Origin: Trichobilharzia szidati
Lineage: Eukaryota > Platyhelminthes > Trematoda > Strigeidida > Schistosomatidae
Reading direction: 5' to 3'
Length of the DNA stretch: 64,000 nucleotides
Assembly (NCBI GenBank): GCA_944472155.2
Contig: OX235279.1
Coordinates: 49,635,564 to 49,699,563 of the forward strand
Shown: positions 23,110-34,904 of the stretch, piece after piece
How positions within the stretch are numbered: position 1 is the stretch's first letter
Layout of the letters: each line of letters opens with the position of its first letter
Translations under genes and position numbers: made by a program
Notes under the pieces: generated by a model
Told to the model about the DNA's origin: nothing
Databases searched by the model: none
What the model saw: the letters and a program-made list of their open reading frames with translations, nothing else

Positions 23110-23288
23110 TTTATTACAGCTTGATGCCACACCGTGTTTTCAGTACAAGTATGGCATTTTCAGCATGGATATCGGTAGCCCAAATTTTGCAGGCCGACCA
23201 TAGATATCGGGAGTGCGTCGGTAGGGGTTCGAACCCCGGACCATGTGCGTGGTCGGCGAGAGTCCTAACCACTGTGCCTCCGACGCAC
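23110..23288 (-). repeat. tRNA-derived SINE, family B
   Basis: This is a near-complete copy. The - strand head has GGCACAGTGGTTAGGACTCT and GGGGTTCGAACCCC, the body has TTTGGGCTACCGATATCCAT, and the tail has CTGAAAATGCCATACTTGTA ending in CATCAAGCTGTAATAA. Confidence 0.88.
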
Positions 23289-23401
23289 ATTTTGACTTCC
23301 AGTCACATTACCCATAGGAATTTTGGTATATCTATCGAATTGGGTCTTGTCCATTACCGATTGCAGTTGTCTGCGATCCCAATATAGAATATGTTTATTT
23401 T

Positions 23402-23520
23402 TTTAAATTCCTTTTTGTGCTTAGAGGTTTCTGTAGCAGTTGGACTGAATTCCCAGGATAGAGTCGCTAGTCTCATGCCCAACCTTCGCTTTTTCCCGGC
23501 TAGTGAACTAACAAACTAGG
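23402..23520 (-). repeat. SINE family A body fragment
   Basis: It has the GAAAAAGCGAAGGTTGGGCA and GAGACTAGCGACTC blocks on the - strand, and lacks a tRNA-like head. Confidence 0.55.
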
Positions 23521-23739
23521 CAAGGTTATATATACATGTATATCTATATATCGATGTGAAATGATAAAATTTGGATGTAACCATAAAATTGGATTGCATT
23601 CTGATCTGATTTTTATTGCAAATTGCACTTAATTTTGACGCCTATTTTAATGCAGTCCTCACTGATTATCATTTGATGAATTTCCTGCTACCGCTGTTTT
23701 TAAAAAATCAGTTTTCCTTACCTTTCAGTGGAGGCTTCT

Positions 23740-23962
23740 AATTCTTTTTTCATTCCTTGTATTCCAAGTGAAAAATATGCTTTAAGTCTTTGAAGTCTCA
23801 GTAGTGATGGTGTTGGTGGTCTTACGACCAAACTTCTTTCTTTTCCGGGATTACTACCGGCTACTTAACTAGGCCTGGTTTATGAGTGAATCAGCAGGAA
23901 TCGAATCCATAATCCCACTTGCATGTTTGGTGACCACTTTACCAGTGAACCACTGACACACC
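23740..23962 (-). repeat. SINE family A, diverged
   Basis: The - strand head has CAGTGGTTCACTGGTAAAGT and GGATTCGATTCC, and the body has GAAAGAAGTTTGGTCGTAAG. It is older than the copies at 4728 and 6792 by its substitutions. Confidence 0.65.
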
Positions 23963-23969
23963 AGAAGCT

Positions 23970-24690
23970 AGCAACATTCAGTATTTCCTGCCAGCTGAAT
24001 GTTGCGTAAATTTAATGACAGAATGAAAACCAGCATTTCCAATGTGGCATGTTCTCAGATAAAGCCTTATCCATTAGACCATGGGGCTTTAAATACTATG
24101 AAGAATTCCTGACTACTTGTTCCACTTTTCCATTGTGTATACTAGTCCTCTTCTAGACACTTGTAACTGCAAGGTTTGCTTTTTTGATCGGCTAGATATC
24201 GGTTCACTGTACGTGTTCATTTCATGTCTTCTTTCGGTTTACTGCACTAAAACAATTATCACAGTAGTATAAATAACGCAACACATGTTTCTACTAATTG
24301 TTTGTTCATTCAAAGAGTTAACTACTAAGGCGGAAGAGGCATTTAATTAAAGTGATTTTTTTTATTCACCTGAAATCATTCTTACTGATTATTATTATTA
24401 TTACTCGACTACCATTGTACATTATGACTGTCTTCAGAGAGGACTGATAATTTGCCAGTTGACTTAATTATTTATTAAGCGCAATGCGGTATTCATAAAT
24501 GCTAAGTGTCGACATCCGAAATTCCTTTGGTGTCATATATGCACCTATGTAGTAGCACTTTTTAACCCCACCACTTTTATTCCCCAATATGCCACCGTAT
24601 CTTTTTTCATAATCATGTTAAGGAGACTGGGTAGTCTGCTCACTTAGTTTGTGTAGTTCTGTGCTTTTTCATTCCCTAAATTTATGTTAA
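23970..24690. other. Unassigned sequence
   Basis: No gene or classified repeat was recognised. Confidence 0.4.
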
Positions 24691-24833
24691 CAACACTTTC
24701 TATATCTTTCTTATTGAAGTTATTTTGTCACTAGTGTACTGCCTAGTTGTTGATTTAAAGAAGAAGCATTCTTTGGGTAATATCTTCTTCCATATAGCTA
24801 TATTACTGTGTACAAGTATTACTCTCCCTCTCT

Positions 24834-24850
24834 CGGTCGGTCGGTCGGTT
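24834..24850. repeat. (CGGT)n tract
   Basis: A short tetranucleotide run at the 3' terminus of the adjacent - strand RTE-2 element. Simple-repeat tails are usual for this kind of LINE. Confidence 0.85.
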
Positions 24851-25645
24851 TTCGACATAGAACTTTGCACATATGTGCGGCAGTTCAAGTCGCCACAATC
24901 CATGTAGCACACAAAGCAAGAGAAGAAATTAGGAGAAATCCATAATATAGACAGTAAACAGAGGTGTGAGACAAAGGAATAGTAATAACGAAGAACAAAA
25001 CAGTTTAATTGGAAATCATAAGTCACAAGGAGTGGATGTATCTGCGCCACTGAGAACGATTTTGAGCCATGTCACCAATTGTTTCCAACCATTGGTTTTT
25101 ACCGTCCCGAGTACCCCAACCAGGAAGTCTACACCTACTTACGTGGCTTAGACTAACTGTTGTGGATTTCATTGACTGTTGCTATATTTTCGTTTGACTG
25201 CCGCTAGCTCTTTTCCAGCCTGGCCCTATATCAGCTAACATTGCCCGTCGAGGAAGGCGATGACTAGGCATGCATGCGTAACACATGTCCTAACCATCTC
25301 AGTCGATGTAATTTCACAGTCTCGTCGACTGATTTCCCCACCTTACCTAGCACTCGACGCCTAACCTCAATATTGCTCACCTTATTATACCACTTCACAC
25401 GGGAGATAGAACGCAGACACCTATGATCGAAGACAGGTAATCTTTTCATGTCTTCCGCTCTCAATGGCCAGGTCTCACAGCTAGCCATAAAGGAGGACGG
25501 AGCGGACTGTTGAGCAGTACACCCGCCCTTTGGTCGATAGTCGGATATCACGTATAGGCCAGAGACGGCGTAAACTGGCATATGCGAAACTAGCCCTCTT
25601 TCTCTCTTAGTCATGCTGTCCCTCATATTTTGTATGCTATAATGT
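24850..25645 (-). mobile_element. RTE-2 LINE 3' end
   Basis: The - strand frame 25650-25264 encodes CETWPLRAEDMKRLPVFDHR, KVSNIEVRRRVLGKVGKS and LHRLRWLGHVLRM, nearly identical to the C-terminus of the long copy at 43910-46440. The remaining 3' UTR runs to GTGCAAAGTTCTATGTCGAA near 24855. The 5' end is truncated just upstream of the post-palm region. Confidence 0.88.
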
Positions 25646-25744
25646 GTCATCCAGATACTTAAATTATACTGTTAAGATTTGCCTCAAAATTAATTCATAT
25701 AATCCCTCTACTGGTTTATTTGATTTTTTATCTTTTTTGTATCT

Positions 25745-26285
25745 TAAGTTAAATTACAAAGGGGAAATTGCAGCTGACATTCTAAAATGTCGACTTAATA
25801 GAGCAGTAGATAGAACATTTTCTGCAGCTAAACTGGCATTCAACTTCTCAACTAAACCAGTACTCACACAGCAAGTCAAGGATAAATTACCAAAGATGGC
25901 CTCATCAATTTCTATCTATGAATTCAACTGCTCATGTGGAGCCAGTTACATTGGCCGCACTCAGAGGGCTTTATCCCATGCGCGCACGTGAAAATGTACC
26001 TGTATGGTTGAGTAAAGGAGTAACCAAGTGAATAAATAGTGCAGTCTTAGCCCACTTGGTAGATAATGGACACCCGATAAGACTTGACCAGGAGTTCTCA
26101 GTTATTTACCGCGTTCCAGGTAATCTATTTAGAGGAGTTCGACTACGTCTTCTATCCGTAGTTAAAGCGGTTGCAATCAATACCAGAAGACCAACTCTTT
26201 GCATACAGAAGAAGTATGCTCAACCTCTATGTTTACCTTGTCCTACAATAACGCCAACAAATCCTCCATTAACACTATAAATTCC
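25745..26285 (+). mobile_element. Penelope-like element 3' coding part with GIY-YIG domain
   Basis: The + strand encodes ILKCRLNRAVDRTFSAAKLA, then YEFNCSCGASYIGRTQRALS, and after one frameshift (about 25985) ENVPVWLSKG, AVLAHLVDNGHPIRLDQEFS and RLLSVVKAVAINTRRPTLCI. This is the cysteine-rich lead-in plus GIY-YIG endonuclease module characteristic of Penelope-like reverse transcriptases. One in-frame TGA (near 26028) also breaks it. Its sequence differs from the copy at 10255-10566, so it is a second subfamily. The reverse-transcriptase domain is absent. Confidence 0.85.
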
Positions 26286-26289
26286 TTTC

Positions 26290-26685
26290 ACAATTTTCTT
26301 TTCTTTTCCTCTTCTTCTATTCCTCTATTTCATTGACAAACGTTCATTTTCGACTTTTTATGATTTCATGACCTTTCTTATGATTTTATTACCCTAGGTT
26401 TAAGTAGTGCTTTTCTAACTTGCTATCGTATTTACAAAATCCTGTTCATTTCACTTCATTATATTAATTATTATTATTTTCAACCTTGAACGTATGTCTA
26501 GTCTGCCCATTCGTTGTGTGAATATTTTTTGAACTACCAGACAGCAATTAGTACATTAGTAGTCAGTGTTTGGATTGCACTGTGTTTTTAACAGATGTAT
26601 TTCAACACTAAACAAGTCTCATCTGGTGGTTCATTCTTCTATAGCTGCATAAACTATTAAGATATTGTCAACTCGTAAGATTTTT
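26290..26685. other. Probable 3' flank of the Penelope-like copy, otherwise unassigned
   Basis: A pyrimidine-rich stretch follows the Penelope stop. No gene is seen. Confidence 0.35.
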
Positions 26686-26689
26686 TCAA

Positions 26690-27070
26690 GTTATATCACT
26701 AGCCGATGTCAGTTAGAGAACGAGTGAAGAAGATTTCTGTCATCACCAGTAGGGTAGGATGCAACAACAAACACTCACAGATGACTAAGACTGACGGTAG
26801 AGCTATATATTTGGCGAGTCGGTAGAAGTTAGAATTCACTGAACCACCAATGGGTTTCTGTCCCACTGGGTGAACGGTCAACAGGACAGCCTTGAAAACT
26901 GGACGTCTTGGGTTCGATCCCCAGCGATGTGACGGTTGAGTACCTCTGAAGAATTCCAGACCAGGACGAAGTGACTGTTCAGTGATCTGTGGTTTGAAAT
27001 GATTCTCTCACTAAAGCCACTGTGTGCTCTAACTCGAAACCAATCAATTCCCTGCAAACTAACACTTGAG
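26690..27070 (+). repeat. tRNA-derived SINE with hammerhead remnant (family C)
   Basis: This + strand copy has a 5' extension, a B box (GGGTTCGATCCCC at about 26910-26922), and a hammerhead-like block near 26938-26990 (CTGAAGA, then GGACGAAG), where the core GAAAC has become GAAGT. Tail sequence follows. It shares its body with 12340-12652. Confidence 0.75.
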
Positions 27071-27074
27071 AATT

Positions 27075-28440
27075 AACAACTCAATATATCAACATAGTAA
27101 TCTGTCACTGTATAAATAAAAGTTATCAAGCCACAAATACGAATCCCAGTTATTCCGAACAACTCAGAAAATCAACTATGAAACATTATAAAGAACAAAC
27201 TGAAACTAAACAACTAAAGTATTCAAATGTAATAGTATAAAGATCAGTATTATGTTTGCGACTGCTTATAAAACATGACGAAATGAGATTGCATTTAACT
27301 CATTTAACATACTACATCTGTCCCTACGATTTGCATTAATTCCCAGTAGCCTTATTCTGTTCATGCATTATATTTATTGTTATTGACCTAGTGAAATGAA
27401 CGTTACACTGACTGCTATCTTGTTCTTTCTTCAACCATCTTTGCTACCACATTCCTATCCTTTATTTGTATTCATACGCTTTTCATATTGTTCGCCTTTA
27501 TTCCATCGACTGATTTATTGGTTAATGAATTGATTTTTCATCTGTGGAGTGCACTCAACCACAAATCACTACTGGTTCTTTCTTTCATTTAATCGATCTG
27601 TTTCTCTCAAAGAAGCACCGCGACTAGAGGTTGTTACCATTATAGTTTTAGTTATAATCTTATTTATAGTATGGTGATTCTGTCCTGCGCTCTAACTCAG
27701 CCTTTTAACTTCAGTTCACTGAGATCTTAATGTCACATAACACTAGAGCGAGGATTGAATTAATGAGTCTATAATTAGAGAAGTTCAGTAAAATTTAAAT
27801 TTCTATATGCCTCTAAGTGTTAAAAATACTATGGGATTTTTCCATACTCCACAACTTTTGATGAACTAGTCATTATACTTTAAAAATAGAAAGTTAATCC
27901 AGGGTTCATGAAGATAAATCTATTACTATTCTAAAATATCCTCGAATCACCTGTCTTGACTAATAATTATGGTTTTCTATATGAATTTCTTTTACAGATT
28001 CTCTATAAATTAGTAGAAAATAACTGTAGAGAAAAATCAAAAGCTGTCAGTTTCATATAGTAGAAAAATATATTGTCAAAATAACTTCAAATAGGTCAAA
28101 TAATACATTATAAATGCTTCATGCTATGCATATGAATACGATACAGACTTTTCATTCTTAGGGTTTTTGCTAATGACGATGAAAGCTAACAGTGAACATT
28201 CAGTATGTTATCGGTGATGCAGTATGCACACTTGAAATTTCTTGTACAAAGATAATTTGAAAATTAACTAAATTTGAAGTTTCATTCAGTCAAAAACATC
28301 CTATATTAGTTATCAAGTCAACTAGTATTACATGTACTTTATGGTTACCAGCCCAGAGTAATCATTCTAAGGCAACATGAAATGCGTGAATTTTTCACAA
28401 ATTAAATAACAAAATCAAAAGTGATTATTTTTTGTAAGCA
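27075..28440. other. Unassigned intergenic sequence downstream of the cyclotransferase gene
   Basis: It is AT-rich with no coding frame of note. It presumably includes the cyclotransferase 3' UTR near 28440, but no clear polyadenylation signal was pinned down. Confidence 0.4.
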
Positions 28441-28463
28441 ATCACAATAAATTATCAGTGGTT

Positions 28464-28706
28464 CTAAGAGTTTTGTACACCAGACACATAATAATTATGA
28501 CGCTCAGAATCCGGTACATTTTTTAGGACATTCATGTAAAGGCTACAACTTCCTGAATATCCATTGTGTTTAATGCTCTTCAACCAATCGATGTATGTTT
28601 GAGGAAGTCTAGACTGAACAGCTCCACGAACAATTATGTCTAAGTAATAAGGAGATGGATCTCCTGGTTCAGATGCATTTAACATATACGTTCTACAGTT
28701 AATAGC
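28464..28706 (-). CDS. GGCT: GGCT exon 2
   Basis: It encodes the C-terminal 80 residues, starting at AINCRTY after a TTTTTTAG acceptor and ending at a TAA. The motif C-R-T-Y followed by PSPYY is strongly family-like. Confidence 0.9.
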   Translation of the reverse strand, partial: AINCRTYMLNASEPGDPSPYYLDIIVRGAVQSRLPQTYIDWLKSIKHNGYSGSCSLYMNVLKNVPDSERHNYYVSGVQNS

Positions 28707-29037
28707 CTAAAAAATAAAATTATCATTGACAACAAACCGATGAGGTGTCACTTGCAAGTTTGACTGAGATTTCTACGGGTGTGTACAGGACAGGAGCACT
28801 CTCTTGCAAATCTAGCGTACGCATATCGCTCATACACATCTTCCAAACAGTTCCATAAACACAGCTGGACGGTGAAGGCTTAATAGTTGCCGTGGCGCCG
28901 AACCAATTATTGCTATAGCCACCAAAGGAAAGAATATAGTCATTTACTACTCCAACACCGACGTATTCAGCTGATTTATTTGACAGTTGTATGCGTTCTT
29001 TTAGCAAATTGCTTCCGAAAGCAAAATAGTAAAACAT
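28464..29037 (-). CDS. GGCT: Gamma-glutamylcyclotransferase, two-exon gene
   Basis: The enzyme cleaves gamma-glutamyl amino acids (or, in some paralogues, glutathione) to 5-oxoproline in the cytosol, within the gamma-glutamyl cycle. Exon 1 (29037-28738, 100 codons) starts MFYYFAFGSNLL, matching the substrate-binding YFAYGSN motif. It continues through WFGATATI and VYGTVWKM to LDLQES, where Glu79 is the expected catalytic acid. A 31-nt intron (28737-28707, GTTTGT...TTTTAG) joins it to exon 2 (28706-28464), which encodes INCRTYML, PSPYYLDIIVRGA and a stop. The protein is about 180 residues against about 188 for the human enzyme. The frame stays open upstream of the chosen Met to an acceptor-like TTTGCAG at 29071, so a 5' UTR intron or trans-splice site is possible. 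Confidence 0.92.
28738..29037 (-). CDS. GGCT: GGCT exon 1
   Basis: It encodes residues 1-100, including the GSN motif and catalytic Glu79, and ends in phase 0 before the GTTTGT donor. It lies only about 100 nt from the 5' end of a CR1-like LINE on the opposite strand. Confidence 0.9.
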
Positions 29038-29118
29038 GAGTGTAGCAAATATCCACGAGAAAAGGTTAATCTGCAAAGAAGAAAAATTTTGATCAACTTC
29101 TAGAGCAAAACACAAAAG

Positions 29119-29134
29119 TATATATATATATATA
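29119..29134. repeat. (TA)n microsatellite
   Basis: A short TA run between the GGCT 5' end and the CR1-like LINE. Confidence 0.9.
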
Positions 29135-29144
29135 AAACACAGTG

Positions 29145-30778
29145 AGGACTGAATGTAGTAAAGATCCGCAAATGTCATGGCAGAAGTTAAGTCACAAATC
29201 GCCTGTATGGTTTCAGGTTAGTGTTAAATCTCTCGACAAATTGGCAGCTTCTTACGATGTCTTTTCGACTAATCGTACCACTCAGGGGTGTAGCGAGATC
29301 ACTGATGTAGGCACTAAAATGCTCACAATTGTGGTAGAGGATGCAGTGGTTCTCAAACTACTACCTAAAATGAAGCCAGGTCAATCACCTGGACCTGACG
29401 GACTTCAAGCTAGTCTGCTAATCTCCTTGGTAGAAACAATAAACATCACACTTACGAAGATTTTTCAAATGTCTCTGACCCAGACTAGGCTACCCAGGAA
29501 CTGGAAGGATGCTTATATAAGCCTCATCTTCAAGAGGGGGGCAGGCAGTTAGGACCTAACTACCAACCTGTAAGTCTAACCTGCATTATAGCAAAGGTGT
29601 TAGAAACACGCATAAGGGATCAGCGCTCAACTCATATGGAGAAAGATGGCTTACTGGCAGTGGAACACCATGGATTTCGACTAGGACGATCCTGCTTGAC
29701 AAACTTACTGTTAGCTAGGGAAGATTGGGTCGAGGCCAGGGACAAGAACCATCTACTGGACGTTCTCTTTATCGATCTTAGTAAAGCATTCGATAAGGTA
29801 TCCCATTTAGGTCTCCTTAGTAAACTTAAACGTTTTGGATTAGACCAACGCTTATGTGAGTGGTTTAGCGACTACCTGATGGATAGAAGGCAGAAGATAA
29901 GGGTTAATGGTGTACTGTCAAAGTGGAAAGCAACACTAAGTGGAGTACCTCAAGGAACTATACTTGGCCTCCTGCTATTCCTATCATGCCAACGATTCTT
30001 ACCTTATCTTCCTTACTATTTGCGGACGATATTAAGATATGGAAAGCCGTAAATAGTAACGATGATAGGTTGGTACTACAAAACGATCTAGACAAATTAG
30101 CTGAAAAGGCTAACCTCTGGAGTTTGGAAATTAACTCCAAGAAAAGCGCGGTCAGAAGTTTTACACGTCGTACTGCCTGGGAGGCACAGAACTGCCGGAT
30201 GTTAGGGGACAAAAGGACTTATGGATTATTGTAAGCCATGACTTAAAAACAGCAGCAAATTGTAATCGAGCCTCAGCTAAGGTTTTCCGAATGCTATCGG
30301 CACTTGGAAGGGCTTTCATATGATTAGACGAGGGTATGTTCCAAGTACTCTATGCAACACATGACTGACCTCATCTAGAATACCATATGCAAGCGGTGAG
30401 TCCATGCTTCAAAACGGAGACGCATATCCTAGAAACAGTACAAAGGATTGGAACCAAATTAGTTAGTGGTATCTCACACCTTCCTTATGATAAGAAGATG
30501 GAGCATTTAAATCTCTTCTCGTTAACACACCGAAGGATAGGCGACTTAATTTTGGCTTACCGTATATTAAAGGGTGATTTATGGATTGACCTTTGAAACC
30601 TTTTCTCCCCCTTTAGGATACATTTACGAGGTCACAACCAGAAAGTGCACAAACCGAGGTTGAATAAAATACGCTTGGAATTTGGATTCTCACACAGAGT
30701 AATCAGCGACTGGAACTCCTTACCTGATTCAATAGTAATAGCCCCATCGGTGAACGCTTTCAAAGAGAAACTGGATCT
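29145..30778 (+). mobile_element. CR1/jockey-like LINE (family CR1-b), reverse transcriptase and C-terminus
   Basis: Across three frames the + strand encodes the palm of a non-LTR reverse transcriptase. PGQSPGPDGLQ is near 29375, block A LFIDLSKAFDKVSH near 29766-29807, block B SGVPQGTILG near 29940, and block C LLFADDIKIW near 30012. The C-terminus reads GTKLVSGISHLPYDKKMEHL and FGFSHRVISDWNSLPDSIVI. At least three frameshifts and a small deletion after block B kill it. The element is 5' truncated and ends in a long (TA)n run. It stands head-to-head with GGCT. Confidence 0.88.

Positions 30779-30832
<54 letters not shown>
30779..30832. repeat. (TA)n microsatellite, LINE tail
   Basis: A run of about 27 TA units immediately follows the last LINE codons. 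It may be the element's own 3' repeat after expansion. Confidence 0.95.
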
Positions 30833-30834
<2 letters not shown>

Positions 30835-30835
<1 letters not shown>

Positions 30836-33800
30836 TAACATAGGCAACAAGAGCCTTATGATCTGAATATATTAAGAGAGGTACGGCCTGCAAAGAGAAA
30901 GATTTTCGAGATACTAGATATTCTTAGAGGACTAAAATGCCATCATAAGACAGTCTATGGAAGACACTCAAGATTAAGGATACCCTTTCTGAAGCAAAAG
31001 TCAGGCTTTTTATGCCATTGTAACCAGATTAGAATCAATAGCAAACATCAGTAACTCAAAAATGTTACAAATTTAAAATTCCTCTTTAATTCATCCTTCT
31101 AGGATAATAATAGTCTTTGAATTTTTGCGTGTAAGAGCAGACACGTTACATTTACTTTGGAAGCGAAGTATCAGGTAGTGATTCAATGCAATAGATACAT
31201 TCTGCCGGGAAATGTGTTGAAAACAACAAACCATAGGCTTTTCACGGTCAGTACTAAACAAAGGTATTTGACGCAAGTTTGGGGCAGGTATAATCTGTAT
31301 AACACTGTGAGAGTTAATCAGAATAAATTTTACCCACAATGGAATTATACTCTATCACAGTGCACAGGTTATATTCTTATATCCGGTATATTCTCTATAT
31401 TAAGGGAAGTACATCAAAATATCAGGAATTCACGGAAATTTTACTGAGGATTTCGCAGAGATATATTCAGGGGTTGTAAAAAATGGATATACCCAATTTA
31501 TAAAAAAAGGATAATATTATCTTTGGATCTTTGAACAGTCGCAATAATTCTTGTTCTTTCAGACAAGTTTGTCTGCTTTATTCTCTTTTCAGAACACCGC
31601 TTTTTAATATGACAAAAGATGGCACAACTTCTAGCCGTTGACCGTTCTCACTGAGTTTCCGTACTTTCAAACCCGTGACTTAGTCATTCAAGGTCATAAG
31701 TGAACACAATCAGCCCATATGAACCTCATGTTTATTTCCAATATCCAATACAATTTTTCGAGATAGTATCAACCACTTTGATTTCTCTGTGCCCACTTCT
31801 TGATTGTCAGGTAGAGGGTCCTGGTCTTTGGTAAAATTTTGCATAGTTCGTCCCGCCACTCGACTGGCTTAGCTTTGGTTGTCTCCAAAATGAGTAGTGC
31901 TGGCATTAATTATATGTTGTTTGTAGTGTACAGTGTTGAGACTTTGTAACTACTGTGAATGGAGTTGATTCTTTCACCAGTTAGCCCTCCGGTATTGTCG
32001 TCAAAAGAAAAAAGATTATTTTAACAACTACAGGTATAATTAGTGCAGGTTATTTAGATTAAAAGACAGAAGAAGAAATAAAGAAATCGTAAAAACAGAC
32101 AGGTAACGATATTTTAAGTTGAAATATATATATAAATGTATATGTACATAATATACTTAGTGCTAGCAACTAGTTATTCAAAGAAAATCTGGGTCTATTT
32201 CAGACTAGTACGATCTGATGGTGGGAGAATCTTTGCATTTACTAGTCTATATATGGGTACTGTGGACACGTGTTAATATTGAGCGCTGTTTTCGTATGCC
32301 TTGCTTGACATTCTGAGTCTGAGTCTTCCTAAAACTGTGTTACTTCTTCACTGTTCCTAACATACCTCCACAGTATACATTATGTCTACAGAGAAGCGTT
32401 AAGAAGCTTAGCTTAATTCGGAGATCATTTAGAAAAATTAGGGATACCAAGAGGCCGTGATACCTTAGCGGTAGTCATTTACTTTGTAGAGCATAATGGC
32501 TCCGCCTTCCTGAAAAACTGCCCACTTACCAAAATGGCTGCTACTCAGGAGGGCGATGGGTTGCCAATTTCAATATCTGAGGTATCCCAGATTAGGACTC
32601 CGTGAGATTCTGAGTTAGAGTCTTGAAATAAGACATGAAGTGAAGTATTGTGGTACCAACATGCGGTCCAGTTAACTCGAGCGGGAACCATGTCTTTAGT
32701 AACTCGCAGGGAAGTAATTTTATAACTTTTTACTGTTCTATCCGCTGTTGTATGTTTGTTGTTATCAGCACTGTGCTAAAAGCCAGTCGTACTGGCCACT
32801 TCCGTGCCTTTCGATTTTAAAGACCCCGAACCTCCTAGTCCTTCGCAGTAACCTATTTTTGTAAACGCATGCATTCATTAAGGCAATAGTGCTAAGAATT
32901 TCCTAATGTGTCTATGCTTCTAGGAAATATCTGTTCAGAAATGTATAAACGTGCAATATGATATGTGATTTGCACAAGCACCAAGCAGTGCAGTGCAGAC
33001 TTGCAATAAAAATCTCAGGGCTGAACATAAAAAAGGATGGAGGGTGGTGCATGCTGATTAGTGGATATATTAGTGTTCACAAATATGAATCTCAGCAAAC
33101 TGTAGGATAACAATATTCATTTTGACACCTGAAGGTAAAGACGTGAGTTTAGATCCTTATCTTAAAAAAATGATTTCATAAATCTACAGAACATGTACCG
33201 CTTCAGCCTTTAACACCCATCCTTTCACTCAACATTTTGTCCACATGGGTACTCGTGGGCCTGGCACAAATCTGACAGACATCTTATAAACCTTCCTTTC
33301 TCACTTCTGGGCAAATTGTCATGCACATTTTTCGTAATACAATTACTTGAAAACTAGTATAATCTGTCCAAGATCCTTATATGGCTAAAACTTGCTCCTC
33401 CTACCTGTATTCTTCTCCTCATCAAAGTGTGATTAAGTGGGAGAAAAACAATGTCTTGTTTGAGCGAACTATATTTTCATTGGAAACATCATGGTCTTGA
33501 AAGCAGGACCAATATGTTTTTAATGCTAGATGTTGCAAATGTACATTATCACTCCAAGCACTGTGCAACTCCTTCTTATGTGTATTCTGTAGGCGAAGTT
33601 GAAATTTAGACAAAACATTACCAGAGGAGTGTCGCTACACCGATGACTTTGAAAGCAGAAATCAGATTTCTCACGTGAGTTCAAGGTATAATTCGGATTG
33701 ATTGAAGTCAAGCGCGGGTATAACGGACGAAGTCGAAGTGTTCCAGTATTGCACAGGTTTAAGGTGGATTGCAAGCGAAAAAATTTGTTCCTATGGAGGT

Positions 33801-34900
33801 ACTGAGGAGTATAAAATGTTTCATCAGACAAGATTATAGCGTTATACGTTTGCAGTTACTGCACATTAAATCAAGCTGTGGTATACGCATTTCGCACGTA
33901 TAAATAGCCTTTTTCATGTGATTGGTGCTTTAGTTTGTCTTCTGCTACGGTGTGATGTTCAGAGATTATCTTCGCCACTGGGTAGATGAAATTTTAGTGA
34001 TATCTTAGGACCTATACAACACTAATATCACTCAGAAGCGGTCAGTGATTAAAGAAGACATAAAGACGATACAAGCAGCCAAATAAGAACTATATATCCT
34101 TTGGGATTTGCAAGGTCCTTTTTCTCTACTGACTAATGAACGCCCTTCCAAGTGTCTGAGTAGATAACACTCGCTGTACTGGCCCACCATCGGCGCGCTA
34201 ATAAAAGTATACGTCCACAACCAACTGATGTCGTCTATCATCATACGTGACATCAGTCGACTATTCGGCGCTCTTTTTGAAATTATAACGAGTTACTTGA
34301 ATATCACTTCTGTTTGCTTTTATTCCACTGTGCTGATTCTCAGGAAGTTTTTATGTCTTTGAAATAACTTTAGTTCACGCGTGAATGTCGCACGTCACTG
34401 AATATTCTTTAGATATTGGTTAGGTAAAATCACCGATAGAAGACGAGACGAAATTTGGGTTACCCAAGTGACCTGGGTCATGCTATGTATACCCGAGATA
34501 TATATGACCCCATTTCGATAACTTATGCTACAAATCGACTATTTAAACCATCAAAACAGTTTTGGTTTATTATTTGACTACTTCATCGTGCCTGTAAAAT
34601 TGGCATGATTTACATGTATACATGGACGTCACTAAGAATATTAGGAAAATTTACTGTAGCCAGAATGCAACCCTGGGGAACTCAGAATACTAGTTTACAT
34701 ATATAATTACCAACTCGATTTCAACTCAAGTGGTACTAAGAGATGGACGGCAAGTCGAAGATTTGTTGATCAGTCAAGTATGAGCCAATAAATCAAGGTG
34801 ATTATTCAGCAGCATGGCTACGTGTTTCACAGATGACTGATATCCGTACACAATAAACCTCCACAAATAAGTCAGTATAATATACACCAATACTCGTGAT
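30835..34900. other. Long unassigned stretch
   Basis: About 4 kb in which I recognise no gene, LINE or SINE. Opposite-strand frames at 31091-31447 and a 101-codon - strand frame at 33526-33831 lack any domain signature. Composition is a little less AT-rich around 32440-32860. This may include old transposons beyond recognition by eye. Confidence 0.4.
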
Positions 34901-34904
34901 CGTG

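Noticed and set aside
30779..30832. Peptide-like IYIYIY repeats in frames across TA runs
   Set aside because: These are translations of microsatellites, as at 51235-51267 and 55093-55128.
33526..33831. 101-codon - strand frame
   Set aside because: It has no domain signature, no splice context and no repeat match. It is compatible with chance.
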